This document shows, piece by piece, positions 10,396 through 18,117 of a stretch of 64,000 bases of DNA. Location of the stretch: the NCBI GenBank assembly GCA_002702065.1, contig NZXX01000009.1, positions 310,001 to 374,000 of the forward strand, written 5' to 3'. Under the pieces are notes generated by a model. That model was not told where the DNA came from. It did not search any database and saw only the letters and a list, made by a program, of their open reading frames with translations. Position 1 is the first letter of the stretch; each line of letters starts with the position of its first letter. A program made the translations under genes and the position numbers. The stretch is from Anaerolineaceae bacterium. GTDB lineage: Bacteria; Chloroflexota; Anaerolineae; Aggregatilineales; Phototrophicaceae.

Positions 10396-11663
10396 GAAGT
10401 CTCCGTCTGGTCGGTCAGCAGGGCTGCCACCCGTTCAATAATAAGCTCACTCACACGTGTTTTCGACATCAGTTCAAGAGGCTGCTGCCCACCCTGCACG
10501 TCCAGCACCGTGACACGGTTGGTATCGACGGAAAACCCGGCATCGGCGGCGCTGATGTCGTTGGCGACCATCAAATCCAGTCCCTTGCGTTGCAGCTTGT
10601 CGCGCGCATTCGCCAGCAGGTTTTCACTTTCGGCGGCAAAGCCCACCACCACCCGCGGCCAGCCGTCCGTAGTGCGCTGCGCTTTTACATCGAGCAGAAT
10701 ATCCGGGTTGCGCGTGAGTTCCAGGGTGATGCCCGTGTCGTTATCCTGCTTCTTGATCTTTTGCTCGGCAACCTGTGCCGGGCGAAAATCCGCAACGGCG
10801 GCGGCCATCAGCAGAACATCAGCCCCCTGGACCGCGTGAAGTACCGCATCGCGCAGGCTTCGGGCCGAATCAACGGGCACGATATGTGCGCCTGTGGGTG
10901 CCGGTAGATGCTGCGCTGAAGTAATCAGCGTAACGGTCGCCCCGGCATCCAGCGCCGCCTGCGCCAGCGCGTAGCCCTGTTTGCCGCTGGACCGGTTGGT
11001 GATATAGCGCACCGGGTCAAGTGCTTCGGCAGTACCCCCGGCGGTCACCACCACCCGACGCCCGGCCAGACGCCCCGTACCGCCCAGCGCACGGCGCACG
11101 TGACCGATCAGCGTCGGTGTTTCTGGCAGACGGCCCTTACCCACCAGCCCGGACGCAAACCGCCCTTCCTCCGGTTCGACCAGCAGCACCCCACGCCCCT
11201 GCAAGGTTTGCAGATTGGCCTGCGTAGCCGGGTGCATATACATGCCGCCATCCATGGCCGGGGCGATCATCAGCGGGCAGCGTGCCGCCAGCGCCGTCAC
11301 CGTCAGCAGGTTGTCCGCCAAACCCTGCGCCAGCTTGGCAAGGGTATGGGCCGTTGCCGGGGCAATGACCAGCAGGTCCGCCCCTTCGCCCAAACCGACA
11401 TGCGCAATATGAGTCGGCAGGCCATTCCCCGCACTGGCAGGCTGCCACAGATCGGTGTAGACTGCGCGGCCCGTCACCGATTGAAACGCCAGCGGTGTAA
11501 CAAATTGCTGCGCAGCCTCAGTCATGATGACATCGACCAGCGCCCCCGCCTGATTCAGCTTGCTGGCAAGATCAACCGTCTTATAAGCCGCGATACTGCC
11601 CGTCACACCGAGCAGAATGCGTTTGTTTTCAAGCAGCGTAATTTTTTCCGGTGCCATCGTCAT
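10392..11663 (-). CDS. coaBC: Phosphopantothenoylcysteine decarboxylase / phosphopantothenate-cysteine ligase
   Basis: Bifunctional coenzyme A biosynthesis enzyme of about 423 residues. The N-terminal flavin-dependent decarboxylase domain (about 10-190) starts with ILLGVTGSIAAYKTVDLA and has APAMDGGMYMHPATQANL. The C-terminal CTP-dependent ligase domain has VVTAGGTAEALDPVRYITNR and SSGKQGYALA, then AAAVADFRP, KIKK, and LMVANDIS near the end. The decarboxylase motifs differ from E. coli Dfp: the substrate-site Asn of PxMNxxM is Asp, and the Cys of the CGxxGxGR motif is Ser (RFASGLVGKGR). The ATG at 11663 shares one base with the stop of the upstream PIN gene; a second ATG lies at 11657. Confidence 0.93.
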   Translation of the reverse strand: MTMAPEKITLLENKRILLGVTGSIAAYKTVDLASKLNQAGALVDVIMTEAAQQFVTPLAFQSVTGRAVYTDLWQPASAGNGLPTHIAHVGLGEGADLLVIAPATAHTLAKLAQGLADNLLTVTALAARCPLMIAPAMDGGMYMHPATQANLQTLQGRGVLLVEPEEGRFASGLVGKGRLPETPTLIGHVRRALGGTGRLAGRRVVVTAGGTAEALDPVRYITNRSSGKQGYALAQAALDAGATVTLITSAQHLPAPTGAHIVPVDSARSLRDAVLHAVQGADVLLMAAAVADFRPAQVAEQKIKKQDNDTGITLELTRNPDILLDVKAQRTTDGWPRVVVGFAAESENLLANARDKLQRKGLDLMVANDISAADAGFSVDTNRVTVLDVQGGQQPLELMSKTRVSELIIERVAALLTDQTETS

Positions 11664-12115
11664 CAACCATAATTGTTGGGGTTTTCGGTCACAAAACCTT
11701 CGGCTACAGCAGCTTGCAGCAGTCGGTTATCAGCACTCACAAAAATAAAATTCAAATCTAACACACTGTTCACATGATTCGCGCTGGCTAACTGTATGGC
11801 ATCCAGTGTGCGCAGCGGATACGTTTCCAATAAACGCCGAGCCTCGGCCAGCACGTTTTCAGTAATCGCAATCACCAGATATTGATGCTGTAAATGAAAC
11901 AGAAAATCGTTTTCCAGCCGAATACGATCTGTGTTTGATACAAAACGTTCACGTTCCCGGCGCACCAGCATAGATACAAATTCAACGGATGACAGCCCGG
12001 AAACCAGAATGATGTGATCAGATGAAGGTACCATCCGATCAGTCATCCATTCTGAACCAGTTTCAGGGATGTACCGCTTAGCAAGAGCGCTTGTGTCGAC
12101 AAAATACGTCGTCAA
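11663..12115 (-). CDS. PIN-domain ribonuclease toxin (VapC-like)
   Basis: 150 residues from a TTG start that overlaps the antitoxin gene by four bases. The PIN fold is marked by YFVDTSALAKRYI at the N-terminus (first catalytic Asp), a SSVEF segment giving a conserved Glu, TLDAIQLASA for the central Asp, and FVSADNRLLQAA for the last acidic site. VapC-type toxins cut RNA, often tRNA, when not held by their antitoxin. The small partner encoded directly upstream supports a type II toxin-antitoxin pair. The coding sequence is visibly less G/C-rich than the flanking coaBC. Confidence 0.87.
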   Translation of the reverse strand: MTTYFVDTSALAKRYIPETGSEWMTDRMVPSSDHIILVSGLSSVEFVSMLVRRERERFVSNTDRIRLENDFLFHLQHQYLVIAITENVLAEARRLLETYPLRTLDAIQLASANHVNSVLDLNFIFVSADNRLLQAAVAEGFVTENPNNYG

Positions 12116-12423
12116 GATCGCTCCTCGCGTTCTTCATCAATCAACTGCTGAACCGTTTTGTCACCGGCCAGCGCGCGTCCAATGCGCAACCGTTCTTCAG
12201 CGGAAAGTTCTTGCGCCTCTGCTGGCACATACGGCCCTGATGGATCAATCAACCCGGCAGAGCTCAACCGGTCGCGCACCGTATCGCGTGTTAAAACCGA
12301 TTCGGCAGGCAAATGAACCATCACTTCAAGTTCAAGCGGCCCGGTGGGAATATCTTCGGGTAAATCGATCACGACGCGCCGCTTTTCATCGACATGCACA
12401 ATCAGGTTAAAAGACTTGTTCAT
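12112..12423 (-). CDS. Putative antitoxin of the PIN toxin
   Basis: 103 residues from the ATG at 12423, which has a GAGGTGA ribosome site; an in-frame start further upstream would add 14 residues of no family character. The N-terminus (NLIVHVDEKRRVVIDLPEDI) is a short beta-strand region, followed by a linker and a helical, charged C-terminus rich in Glu and Arg that would wrap the toxin. No named antitoxin family is certain from sequence. Assignment rests mainly on the four-base overlap with the PIN gene and on size and charge. Confidence 0.7.
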   Translation of the reverse strand: MNKSFNLIVHVDEKRRVVIDLPEDIPTGPLELEVMVHLPAESVLTRDTVRDRLSSAGLIDPSGPYVPAEAQELSAEERLRIGRALAGDKTVQQLIDEEREERS

Positions 12424-12601
12424 GTTTGTCACCTCAGCATCAATTATACCCCGGCATGTTGGCAATTTGCCCAGACCTCATTATGCTATTCAGGAAGTCG
12501 ATTGTCGTTGAGCCACCACAACACCCAGCCATCACGGGAGAAAAGGGGTGTGTTTTCGACAACAGAATTAATAAACCATCGCGTGAGGAAAAATATCAAC
12601 C

Positions 12602-13102
12602 ATGCTTAATCACATTCTGATCCCGCTGGACCAATCGGAACTGGCGGAAACCGCACTGGAATACGCCAGCAAGCTTGTTGGGCCAGACAGCCGGATCACC
12701 CTGCTCACGGTGATCGTCCCGCCGGACATTTCATTTGCTGCGCTGTACAACCCAGCCGACGGGGTACCGCCCAACCGGATGGAAACCACCGGGTCCTTCG
12801 AGAGTCTGGAACGTCAGGTACGGGTGCAGGCAGAAGATTACCTGCGCCGGGTTGGCACGCGCCTGTCGGAGAAAGGGGTTAAGGTCGACATTCTGGTACA
12901 GGTGGGGCAGGACGCCGAAACCATCGTTGAAAATGCGGCGAACCTGAATGTTGACGGCATCGTTATGGCGACTCATGGCCGTTCGGGCATCAGCCGCTGG
13001 CTGCTGGGGAGTGTCACCCAGAAAGTGCTGGGGGCGGCACACTGTCCGGTCATCGTCATCCCGAACCGGCGCAGACATCCAGCGGATAAAGCCGAGTCGT
13101 AA
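12602..13102 (+). CDS. Universal stress protein (UspA family)
   Basis: 166 residues. It begins LNHILIPLDQSELAETALEY, the usual first strand and helix, and ends with the ATP-binding Gly-rich motif GRSGISRWLLGSVTQKVLG followed by HCPVIVIP. An extra loop of about 30 residues after strand 2 (around FAALYNPADG and the EDYL helix) is normal for this subgroup. USP proteins bind ATP and help cells survive stress; the precise role is not known. It stands alone, with a 178-base region before it that holds the antitoxin leader and presumably its promoter. Confidence 0.92.
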   Translation: MLNHILIPLDQSELAETALEYASKLVGPDSRITLLTVIVPPDISFAALYNPADGVPPNRMETTGSFESLERQVRVQAEDYLRRVGTRLSEKGVKVDILVQVGQDAETIVENAANLNVDGIVMATHGRSGISRWLLGSVTQKVLGAAHCPVIVIPNRRRHPADKAES

Positions 13103-13191
13103 ACCGCTGCTTCGAGGGTACGACATGGTTTAAATCATGCGAGTTGAAAAATGCGGGATGGGGCGTTTCAACAGGATTGCGCCCTCATCGG

Positions 13192-13620
13192 CTACGCCCA
13201 GGAGTCTGCGGCTTCCTGCGCAATCGTTTCGTGAACTTCAACGACTTTTTCCGGGCGCAGCCGCACTGTCACGACATCCGGTTCCGGGCCCTGGGGCATG
13301 CGCTGCGGGGCCAGATGTGGCGCGTAATACTTTTCGACAATGCGCGCCGCCACATCCGCCGGGTTGGAATCCATGATTTGTGCCTGCCCGGAAACCGTCA
13401 GATAGCGATAGCCCTCTCGGTCCATCACCATCAGCGATATGGCCGCGTTCCACTTGAGGTTGCGATACTTGGCGGTGCTTTTGGCGATCCGAAAGTAGAA
13501 CGCCTCGCCATCCCACAAAAACCAGACCGGGCTGAGGTGTGGGCCAGCGGATGGGCGCGGGATGGCAACAATGGCGTTATGGCGCTGTTCGAGCAGATCG
13601 CGCACGTCCTGAGAAAACAT
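13192..13620 (-). CDS. PPOX-class flavin/F420-binding oxidase-like protein
   Basis: 142 residues from the ATG at 13620. The split-barrel fold of the pyridoxamine-phosphate-oxidase-like family is seen in AIVAIPRPSAGPHLSPVWFL, then FYFRIAKSTAKYRNLKWN, then SLMVMDREGYRYLTVSGQA. Members bind FMN or F420 and reduce small molecules; this sequence does not say which cofactor it uses. It is the second gene of a short unit with the small gene at 13643, opposite a Crp/Fnr-type regulator. That arrangement suggests the regulator controls it. Confidence 0.83.
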   Translation of the reverse strand: MFSQDVRDLLEQRHNAIVAIPRPSAGPHLSPVWFLWDGEAFYFRIAKSTAKYRNLKWNAAISLMVMDREGYRYLTVSGQAQIMDSNPADVAARIVEKYYAPHLAPQRMPQGPEPDVVTVRLRPEKVVEVHETIAQEAADSWA

Positions 13621-13642
13621 TGGGCTTCTCCGTTTGATAGCG

Positions 13643-13837
13643 TTACCGGCTGCGCCACTGGTCGCGGGCATAGTCTTCGGCCTCGGCCAGCGCGTTCCCC
13701 TGCGCAATCCGTTCATACATCAACCGGCGCAGTTCGGCTTCTTCGGCAGCCCCCGCATGATGATTAGCCGCAGCCATCGTCGCTGTTGGGGCCTGCGGTA
13801 CCTGGCATTTCCGGTTGGCGTTGATTCTGAAAAGCAT
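13643..13837 (-). CDS. Small hypothetical protein
   Basis: About 64 residues; not a recognised family. An AAGGA ribosome site eight bases before the ATG at 13837 favours that start over the ATG at 13846. The C-terminal half is helical and charged (ELRRLMYERIAQGNALAEAE), resembling small stress-associated helical proteins only in composition. It lies 22 bases upstream of the PPOX gene on the same strand and so is likely co-transcribed with it, from the promoter region that faces the Crp/Fnr gene. Confidence 0.5.
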   Translation of the reverse strand: MLFRINANRKCQVPQAPTATMAAANHHAGAAEEAELRRLMYERIAQGNALAEAEDYARDQWRSR

Positions 13838-13910
13838 CGTGTTCATCCTTTCTGCTGTACACATATATTCACGCTGATGAACACGGTATAACGGGTCAGA
13901 AAAAGCCTCA

Positions 13911-13924
13911 AGGACATATGTCCT
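13911..13924. promoter_or_regulatory. Perfect 14-bp palindrome, putative operator
   Basis: AGGACATATGTCCT is a perfect dyad in the 143-base gap between the leftward small/PPOX genes and the rightward Crp/Fnr gene. Flanking AAAGC and GCTTT extend the symmetry with slight offset. Its centre is about 20 bases before the -10 box at 13937, over the expected -35 position. It is the best candidate for a site bound by the adjacent regulator. Confidence 0.6.
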
Positions 13925-13936
13925 CAGCTTTTGCCG

Positions 13937-13942
13937 GAGGGT
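13937..13942 (+). promoter_or_regulatory. Putative -10 box of the Crp/Fnr-type gene
   Basis: TAAAAT lies 38 bases before the ATG at 13981. The expected -35 position falls within the palindrome at 13911-13924 and does not resemble TTGACA, as expected for a promoter whose use depends on a bound regulator. Confidence 0.35.
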
Positions 13943-13980
13943 CGAGTAAAATAGTTCTGTACGGATGAGGGACAAGCCAT

Positions 13981-14649
13981 ATGATACGCACAATCCAGGC
14001 AGAAGATGTCATTCAACGCTATATCGCTGAATTCTCGATGGCGGATTTTCTCAATGATGACTTGCTGGCACAGCTACAATTGTTTCGCTTCCCGGCGTTC
14101 AGCAATGTCTACACCGAGCAGGACGAACAGCATTACCTGTATTTTCTGGTGCGCGGGCAAGTGCAGTGCAGCCATTATCACCTGAATGGCAAGCTCGCCG
14201 TGTTCGCCGTATCCAGCCCCTTTACCGCCATTGGCGATCTTGAAATCCTGACGGATGAGCGTGTCCACAGCAATGTCATCGCCACCGAGGACACCACTAT
14301 GCTGGGCATCGCCCGCCATGCGGTGCATCGTTATGGTGCGCATGATCCGCGCTTTCTGCACTTTCTGATCGACCAGCTACGCGCGAAACTCTACAAAACC
14401 AACTCACTGCAAATGAACCAGATTCTGCCGGTCATCAGCCGGCTGGCGGTGTATATGCTTGCGCAGCCCGCCAACGCCGATAACGCGATTGACCTGCCGA
14501 GCAAGGAAGAACTGGCGTCAATGCTGGGTGCCACGCCGCGTCACCTCAACCGGGTGCTCAAAGAACTGGTCGAATCGGGCAGCATCAGCGCCGGTTATCC
14601 GCGAGTGCACATCCTCGACCGGGCCACGCTGCAAGCCTTCAGCCATTAA
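13981..14649 (+). CDS. Crp/Fnr-family regulator, YeiL-like
   Basis: 222 residues with an N-terminal cyclic-nucleotide-binding-like barrel (about 30-130) and a C-terminal winged helix-turn-helix (about 150-220). Marks are YFLVRGQVQCSHYHLNGK, the PFTAIGDLEIL strand typical of YeiL-like members, and the recognition region SKEELASMLGATPRHLNRVL. No iron-sulfur cysteine cluster of the FNR type is present, so sensing of oxygen by that means is unlikely. It is divergent from the small/PPOX unit, with a perfect palindrome in between, and probably regulates both directions. The effector is unknown. Confidence 0.85.
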   Translation: MIRTIQAEDVIQRYIAEFSMADFLNDDLLAQLQLFRFPAFSNVYTEQDEQHYLYFLVRGQVQCSHYHLNGKLAVFAVSSPFTAIGDLEILTDERVHSNVIATEDTTMLGIARHAVHRYGAHDPRFLHFLIDQLRAKLYKTNSLQMNQILPVISRLAVYMLAQPANADNAIDLPSKEELASMLGATPRHLNRVLKELVESGSISAGYPRVHILDRATLQAFSH

Positions 14650-14679
14650 GCGATGAAGGTGGGCAGATACTTAGTTGTT

Positions 14680-15885
14680 TTAGTCAGGCGGTAGCGGATG
14701 CAGATCACCGACCAGTGCGCGTACTGCAAGCGTATCGAAAATGACGAACTGCGTCTCGCCATGCGCCTGGAGCATCTGGGTTAATTGGTTCCGATCAAAT
14801 GGCATTGCATCCGCCGCCAGCGCCATACTCGCATCCGTAGACGCCCACGTCACGATCATGACCTCATCATGCTCAGCCAGCAGTTCAGCGGCCTTCTGCC
14901 GCGATGGCAGGTTTTCCATACCAAAGTGTCCGTCTAAAGGCATCACCTGCACATCAAAAGCACGCAGTTGGTCAATAATCGCCTGATTGATCGCCGCGAC
15001 CTGACCAGCCTGCTGCGTAAGTGCCCAGGTGACGAGCGCCGCATTTGCAACGACGATCAACAACACGATTATCACCACCGGACGCTGTAACCATCGGGGC
15101 ATTGATTGCCCGCCTGGGGTTTGAGCACGCTCAGCATGAAGCTGTTCTGTTGTTGATTCACGCGTATCTGGCACCGTCAGGGATGGAACCAAGGCGACGG
15201 CATACTGCATCCGGGCGATATAGGCCAGCAGCGCATAGATGAATAGCACCACACCCAGCATCTCAGACAATTCTTCGACGGTTGCGATCGCCAGATATTC
15301 GAACGTCTCTCCCCCATCGAGGTACCAGCGATTGGCGCTGATCCCCTCAACGACCAGTGCCCCGCCCACGTAGATGATCCCAGCCAGGGTAAACAGATTG
15401 CGCGTGCGCGGTGGCAGGCGGAACAAAAAGCGCCAGTAAACCACCCCAAACAGCAGCACAAGCGGCGCAGCCACAATCTGCCATGCAAAAAACAGGTAGC
15501 CGGTCGGTGTGAACTGTGTTTGCAGGATATCGGCGATGACCTCATGAACAGCTGCGCCTTCATCGATCGAAAGATACAGGAAGATGACGACCAACCCAAG
15601 CCACGGGCGCGTGTCTGTCGCTTTTGCTTTAACTTTGGCGGCGGTGATGATCGCCAGCAGCAGGGCCGCGCCGAACAGGAGCAGGGTGGCGTACCAGGTC
15701 GGGATACTTTCTTCGAGATTTACGCTAAAGAGATCGAGCGCCAGGATAAGCCCGCTGTGCGCATTCGCATCCAGGACATTCACCACCAGATATTCCATAA
15801 TCAGGCTTTGGGCCGCGAGAAACAGTGCCGCAACCGCCAGCGCCAGTGCTATCCTGAGCGGATTGAGCGTGTATTCCAGCCGCAT
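14680..15885 (-). CDS. Polytopic membrane protein with exported C-terminal domain
   Basis: About 401 residues from the ATG at 15885. Seven hydrophobic spans occupy roughly the first 220 residues (first at RIALALAVAALFLAAQSLIM). A polar loop follows, then one more span (VVIIVLLIVVANAALVTWAL), and a soluble C-terminal part of about 110 residues with a DEVMIVTWASTDASMAL core. I do not recognise a named family for the whole protein. The topology puts the tail on the opposite side of the last span from the loop. It lies 93 bases downstream of the DUF11-repeat gene and could be co-transcribed with it. Confidence 0.6.
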   Translation of the reverse strand: MRLEYTLNPLRIALALAVAALFLAAQSLIMEYLVVNVLDANAHSGLILALDLFSVNLEESIPTWYATLLLFGAALLLAIITAAKVKAKATDTRPWLGLVVIFLYLSIDEGAAVHEVIADILQTQFTPTGYLFFAWQIVAAPLVLLFGVVYWRFLFRLPPRTRNLFTLAGIIYVGGALVVEGISANRWYLDGGETFEYLAIATVEELSEMLGVVLFIYALLAYIARMQYAVALVPSLTVPDTRESTTEQLHAERAQTPGGQSMPRWLQRPVVIIVLLIVVANAALVTWALTQQAGQVAAINQAIIDQLRAFDVQVMPLDGHFGMENLPSRQKAAELLAEHDEVMIVTWASTDASMALAADAMPFDRNQLTQMLQAHGETQFVIFDTLAVRALVGDLHPLPPD

Positions 15886-15978
15886 GAGAGGTGCTCCAGT
15901 CTGGATAACATGCTGTGGCCGGGAGCAGAAGATGACCCGGCCACAACGATCGTTCATGTCAAAGGCGTTTGACCTGCG

Positions 15979-17763
15979 TTACGAACTTTTGGAAGACCGG
16001 CCCGATCCCCGGCCTGATCCTCGACCTGACCGCCCAGAGCCGCCAGAATTGGATGGCCCCTGGCAGCGTGCGCGCCAGCCATGCGCAGGTGCCCAGGACG
16101 GCGGCGGGTTGGAACAATCGTCGCGATCGCGCCAGATTTGCCCGCCATCGCCGATGAAGATATCCACATCGACAATGATGATGTTGACGGCAATGATAAT
16201 GATCGTATCGCCCCGGTTACTCGTATTCCCTTCGATGCGGATCTTATCGCCAATCTCAATGACGGTCAGGATCGGATCATCAGGGTTAATCTCGATCTCG
16301 ATACCAAAAATGGTGATGATGTTGATATTGATCGACTGGACCGGGCCTTCAATGACGATGGTGATGGGCAGGTCCGTCTCGTCATCATCATCTACTTCAC
16401 CGCCAAAATAATGGGCATCATCCGAAGCGCTCACGGTCTGGCCTTCAAACCCGGCACTGACCGTCGCGGTATTGGTGTGCGGACCGTCCTCCGCCGGGAA
16501 TGGCCCGATCACACAGTCGAAGCTCGCGCCGGGATCAAGGATGCCGGGAACAGCACAACTGCCGGTGTCGAAGTCGCTATCGGACAGGCTGATGCCCGTG
16601 AGCGTCACGTTGCCGGTGTTCTCCACCTCGAAGCGGAAGGATACATTCGCGCCGGTTTCGGTCTGTGGGCCGGGTGCATCATCCGCATCAGACCAGGCAC
16701 CCCCGTTAACCAAGACATATTTCTGGATGCTGACCGCCGGACGATCGCCACCGAAGTAATTAGCGGCGTCGCTGTCGGTCGTAAACCCGTCGCCATTGCC
16801 CAACGTGCCGGTAGCGGTGGCCACATTCGTGTGCTGCCCGGCCACAACCGGGAAGGGACCAATCGTACAGTCAAAGGACGCATTCGATGCGAGGCTGGCA
16901 GGTAGAGCACAGCTGCTCACATCATAAACGCTGTCTGCCAGACTGATGCCCGTCAATGGGTTGGTGCCGATGTTGGTGACCATCAAGCGGAACTGCACAC
17001 TGGCCCCCAATTCAACATCCGGCCCCGGCGCGACGTCTGCGTCCATCCACGTAGCGCCACCATCCACCGAAACAAATTTCTCTATGTCGATTGCTGGGGT
17101 TTCACACGATGGACCGGGCAGGGCAACGACTTCAAAACCGGGACCACCCTTCACCGCGACCTGCACCGTGCCCGAACCCACATTGCCGCTGAAGGTAATC
17201 GAATAGGTGCGGCTTTCGTCGGCACTCAACGGCAGGTCCCACTTGACCCCGGTGATACCTGTCGTCGGGTCAGTGCCAAATGCCACAGCGCCAGCCGGGT
17301 TGGTGGCGATCACTTGCAGGCTCGGCGTACAGAGCGGGATTTCGACAGTGAAATGGCTCAGGTCAGGCGGTGTGCCGGTACCGGAAACGGTATAGGTGAA
17401 GGTGGTCTGGCTGCCATCGAAGGTGCGTCCGCCATAACTGACGTCGAACAGCAGGTCATCAGCTGGCGACGTGGCTGGCCCGTTGTTGATAATGATGATG
17501 GTCGTCGCCGTCACGGCCCCGTTTTCCAGATTGCCAGCAATCGACACCGTAACCCCAACCGTGATCTGACTGACAATCGAGATGTCAATACGTGTTACAT
17601 CGACCGGGAGGCCACCAACCGTTATGGTCGTGCCGCTGACAGCTTCCACAGTTCCGGTAAATTCGACCGGCGCGGCGGGTGTATCCTGAGCAAGGCTAAC
17701 CGGGACAGAAAATATGGTTGAAAACAAAATGACAAGTATGAGAACAAGTGGTACGGGTTTCAT
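15979..17763 (-). CDS. Secreted DUF11-repeat surface protein
   Basis: 594 residues with a signal peptide (residues 1-25, ending SLAQ). A short DUF5666-like barrel follows (FTGTVEAVSGTTITVGGLPV). Then come two clear repeats of the DUF11 type, about 228-340 and 345-450: each has IDIEKFVSVDGG or VSIQKYVLVNGG, then VTNIGTNPLTGISL or VENTGNVTLTGISL, then ASFDCTIGPFP or ASFDCVIGPFP, and ends YFGG. A second OB-like region is unusually rich in Ile and Val. The last 25 residues are a Ser/Gly/Arg tail. These proteins are usually cell-surface or sheath components; no sortase or autotransporter signal is seen. Confidence 0.8.
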   Translation of the reverse strand: MKPVPLVLILVILFSTIFSVPVSLAQDTPAAPVEFTGTVEAVSGTTITVGGLPVDVTRIDISIVSQITVGVTVSIAGNLENGAVTATTIIIINNGPATSPADDLLFDVSYGGRTFDGSQTTFTYTVSGTGTPPDLSHFTVEIPLCTPSLQVIATNPAGAVAFGTDPTTGITGVKWDLPLSADESRTYSITFSGNVGSGTVQVAVKGGPGFEVVALPGPSCETPAIDIEKFVSVDGGATWMDADVAPGPDVELGASVQFRLMVTNIGTNPLTGISLADSVYDVSSCALPASLASNASFDCTIGPFPVVAGQHTNVATATGTLGNGDGFTTDSDAANYFGGDRPAVSIQKYVLVNGGAWSDADDAPGPQTETGANVSFRFEVENTGNVTLTGISLSDSDFDTGSCAVPGILDPGASFDCVIGPFPAEDGPHTNTATVSAGFEGQTVSASDDAHYFGGEVDDDDETDLPITIVIEGPVQSININIITIFGIEIEINPDDPILTVIEIGDKIRIEGNTSNRGDTIIIIAVNIIIVDVDIFIGDGGQIWRDRDDCSNPPPSWAPAHGWRARCQGPSNSGGSGRSGRGSGRGSGRSSKSS

Positions 17764-17796
17764 ACGAACTCCCCTGTGGCTATCCTGCTGAAACCA

Positions 17797-17812
17797 TCAC
17801 TAACTATAGTGA
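17797..17812. repeat. Short inverted repeat upstream of the DUF11 gene
   Basis: TCACTA and TAGTGA pair around ACTA, 33 bases before the start of the leftward DUF11-repeat gene. It lies where that gene's promoter should be, so it may be a regulator site. The rest of 17764-17996 shows nothing else clear. Confidence 0.3.
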
Positions 17813-17996
17813 CTGTGTCTGATAACAGACCGTCAGATGGCAGAAGATGTCACGAAATCGGTTCGTTTCCCATGACTTCGCCGGTCGGTCACCCACATCC
17901 GATGACACAGTTTGAACGCGGGTTGAGCACACCCTGTCTGCGGGCGGGAGCTTAACGCTTCAAGTTATATGGATGGGGACTTTTAGAGCGAGGAGA

Positions 17997-18077
17997 TGGG
18001 GTTGGTGGGATTCGAACCCACAAGTCCGAAGACGGGAGATTTTAAGTCACCTGCGTATGCCGTTCCGCCACAACCCC
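17997..18077 (-). tRNA. tRNA-Leu (UAA)
   Basis: Read leftward, the acceptor arms GGGGTTG and CAACCCC pair fully, and the T-arm is GTGGG TTCGAAT CCCAC. The anticodon loop is CTTAAAA, giving anticodon TAA, and a long variable arm folds around TTCG, as in leucine tRNAs. The discriminator is A and the CCA end is not encoded. One U-U mismatch sits in the anticodon stem (third pair of GGTGA/TCTCC). Confidence 0.95.
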
Positions 18078-18088
18078 TCAAGCAAGCG

Positions 18089-18117
18089 AGTCTAGCATTA
18101 TCGCCAATTCCAGTCAA
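18089..18117 (-). promoter_or_regulatory. Promoter of tRNA-Leu
   Basis: On the minus strand TTGACT (18117-18112) and TAGACT (18094-18089) are spaced by exactly 17 bases and end 11 bases before the tRNA. The -35 box overlaps the last codons of the upstream metallophosphoesterase gene. Confidence 0.6.
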
